DNA of 5,810 bases from positions 1-5,810 of the forward strand of contig JACRAA010000181.1 in NCBI GenBank assembly GCA_016213595.1, in the 5' to 3' direction. Positions 5,764 through 5,810 of the stretch are shown in pieces (position 1 is the stretch's first letter; the number at the start of each line of letters is the position of its first letter). Source of the DNA: Actinomycetota bacterium. GTDB taxonomy: Bacteria; Actinomycetota; Actinomycetes; Propionibacteriales; Propionibacteriaceae. The translations under genes were made by a program, and so were the position numbers. A model generated the notes under the pieces. The model had not been told where the DNA came from, searched no databases, and saw nothing but the letters and a program-made list of their open reading frames with translations.

Positions 5764-5810
5764 GGCCGGCGCTCCCAGCACGCGGTGTGCCAGTGGCGGC
5801 GGGCGTCGAC
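5760..5810 (-). CDS. Possible 3' end of an upstream gene (partial, unidentified)
   Basis: On the - strand, the frame VDARRHWHTACWERRP followed by TGA (5762-5760) runs from the window edge and stops inside an ATGA overlap with the hydrolase start. Fifteen of its 16 sense codons end in G or C, against about 11 of 15 in each of the two other - strand frames of the same stretch. That bias, plus the textbook ATGA coupling and the hydrolase ribosome binding site lying inside it, supports a real coding end. Sixteen residues are too few to name a family, and a chance reading frame cannot be excluded. Confidence 0.42.
   Translation of the reverse strand, partial: VDARRHWHTACWERRP
5772..5776 (-). promoter_or_regulatory. 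Ribosome binding site for the alpha/beta hydrolase
   Basis: On the - strand GGGAG lies 8 bases before ATG 5763, an optimal spacing. It decides the start against the upstream GTG at 5781, which it would overlap too closely to serve. Confidence 0.65.

Noticed and set aside
5764..5781. Alternative GTG start of the hydrolase at 5781
   Set aside because: The GGGAG site at 5772-5776 lies inside this extension and fits ATG 5763 at 8-base spacing; the six extra residues add no conserved sequence.

Overview
The window is high-GC DNA with strong G/C bias at third codon positions and reads as ordinary chromosomal sequence of an actinobacterium (Actinomycetota). Three things support this: the codon use, the protein flavour of the ATP synthase subunits, and the order atpA-atpG-atpD-atpC-DUF2550-corrinoid adenosyltransferase, which matches the arrangement known from Mycobacterium tuberculosis (Rv1308-Rv1312, Rv1314c). 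A Nocardioidaceae-like host is possible from the epsilon subunit, but that is only an impression.

Layout. Bases 1-3013 carry the distal part of the F1Fo ATP synthase operon on the + strand: the last 75 codons of atpA, then complete atpG (gamma), atpD (beta) and atpC (epsilon). The genes are separated by only 2-3 bases, as expected for one translationally coupled operon. After a 95-base gap without a gene comes a small membrane-anchored DUF2550 protein on the + strand (3109-3570). It faces a PduO-type cob(I)alamin/corrinoid adenosyltransferase on the - strand (3625-4233). A 68-base divergent promoter region (4234-4301) separates that gene from an exported lipoprotein cyclophilin on the + strand (4302-4988). 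The cyclophilin converges, with a 4-base gap, on a YbfF-like alpha/beta hydrolase on the - strand (4993-5763). The hydrolase start overlaps the stop of what looks like another gene, whose last 16 codons reach the window edge.

How the genes work together. The four atp genes build the catalytic head and central stalk of ATP synthase. DUF2550 has an unknown role but is a regular neighbour of this operon in actinobacteria. The adenosyltransferase makes coenzyme B12 (adenosylcobalamin) and implies B12-dependent enzymes elsewhere in the genome. The cyclophilin probably helps fold proteins outside the membrane, and the hydrolase is a cytoplasmic esterase of unknown substrate.

I see no mobile element, CRISPR array, RNA gene or obvious novel system. 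The points most worth a second look are small: three genes that appear to start leaderless (a -10-like hexamer 6-7 bases before the start codon and no Shine-Dalgarno sequence), a 13-base dyad between the divergent promoters, a 12-base tandem duplication of the atpD start, and the ATGA overlap at the right edge.
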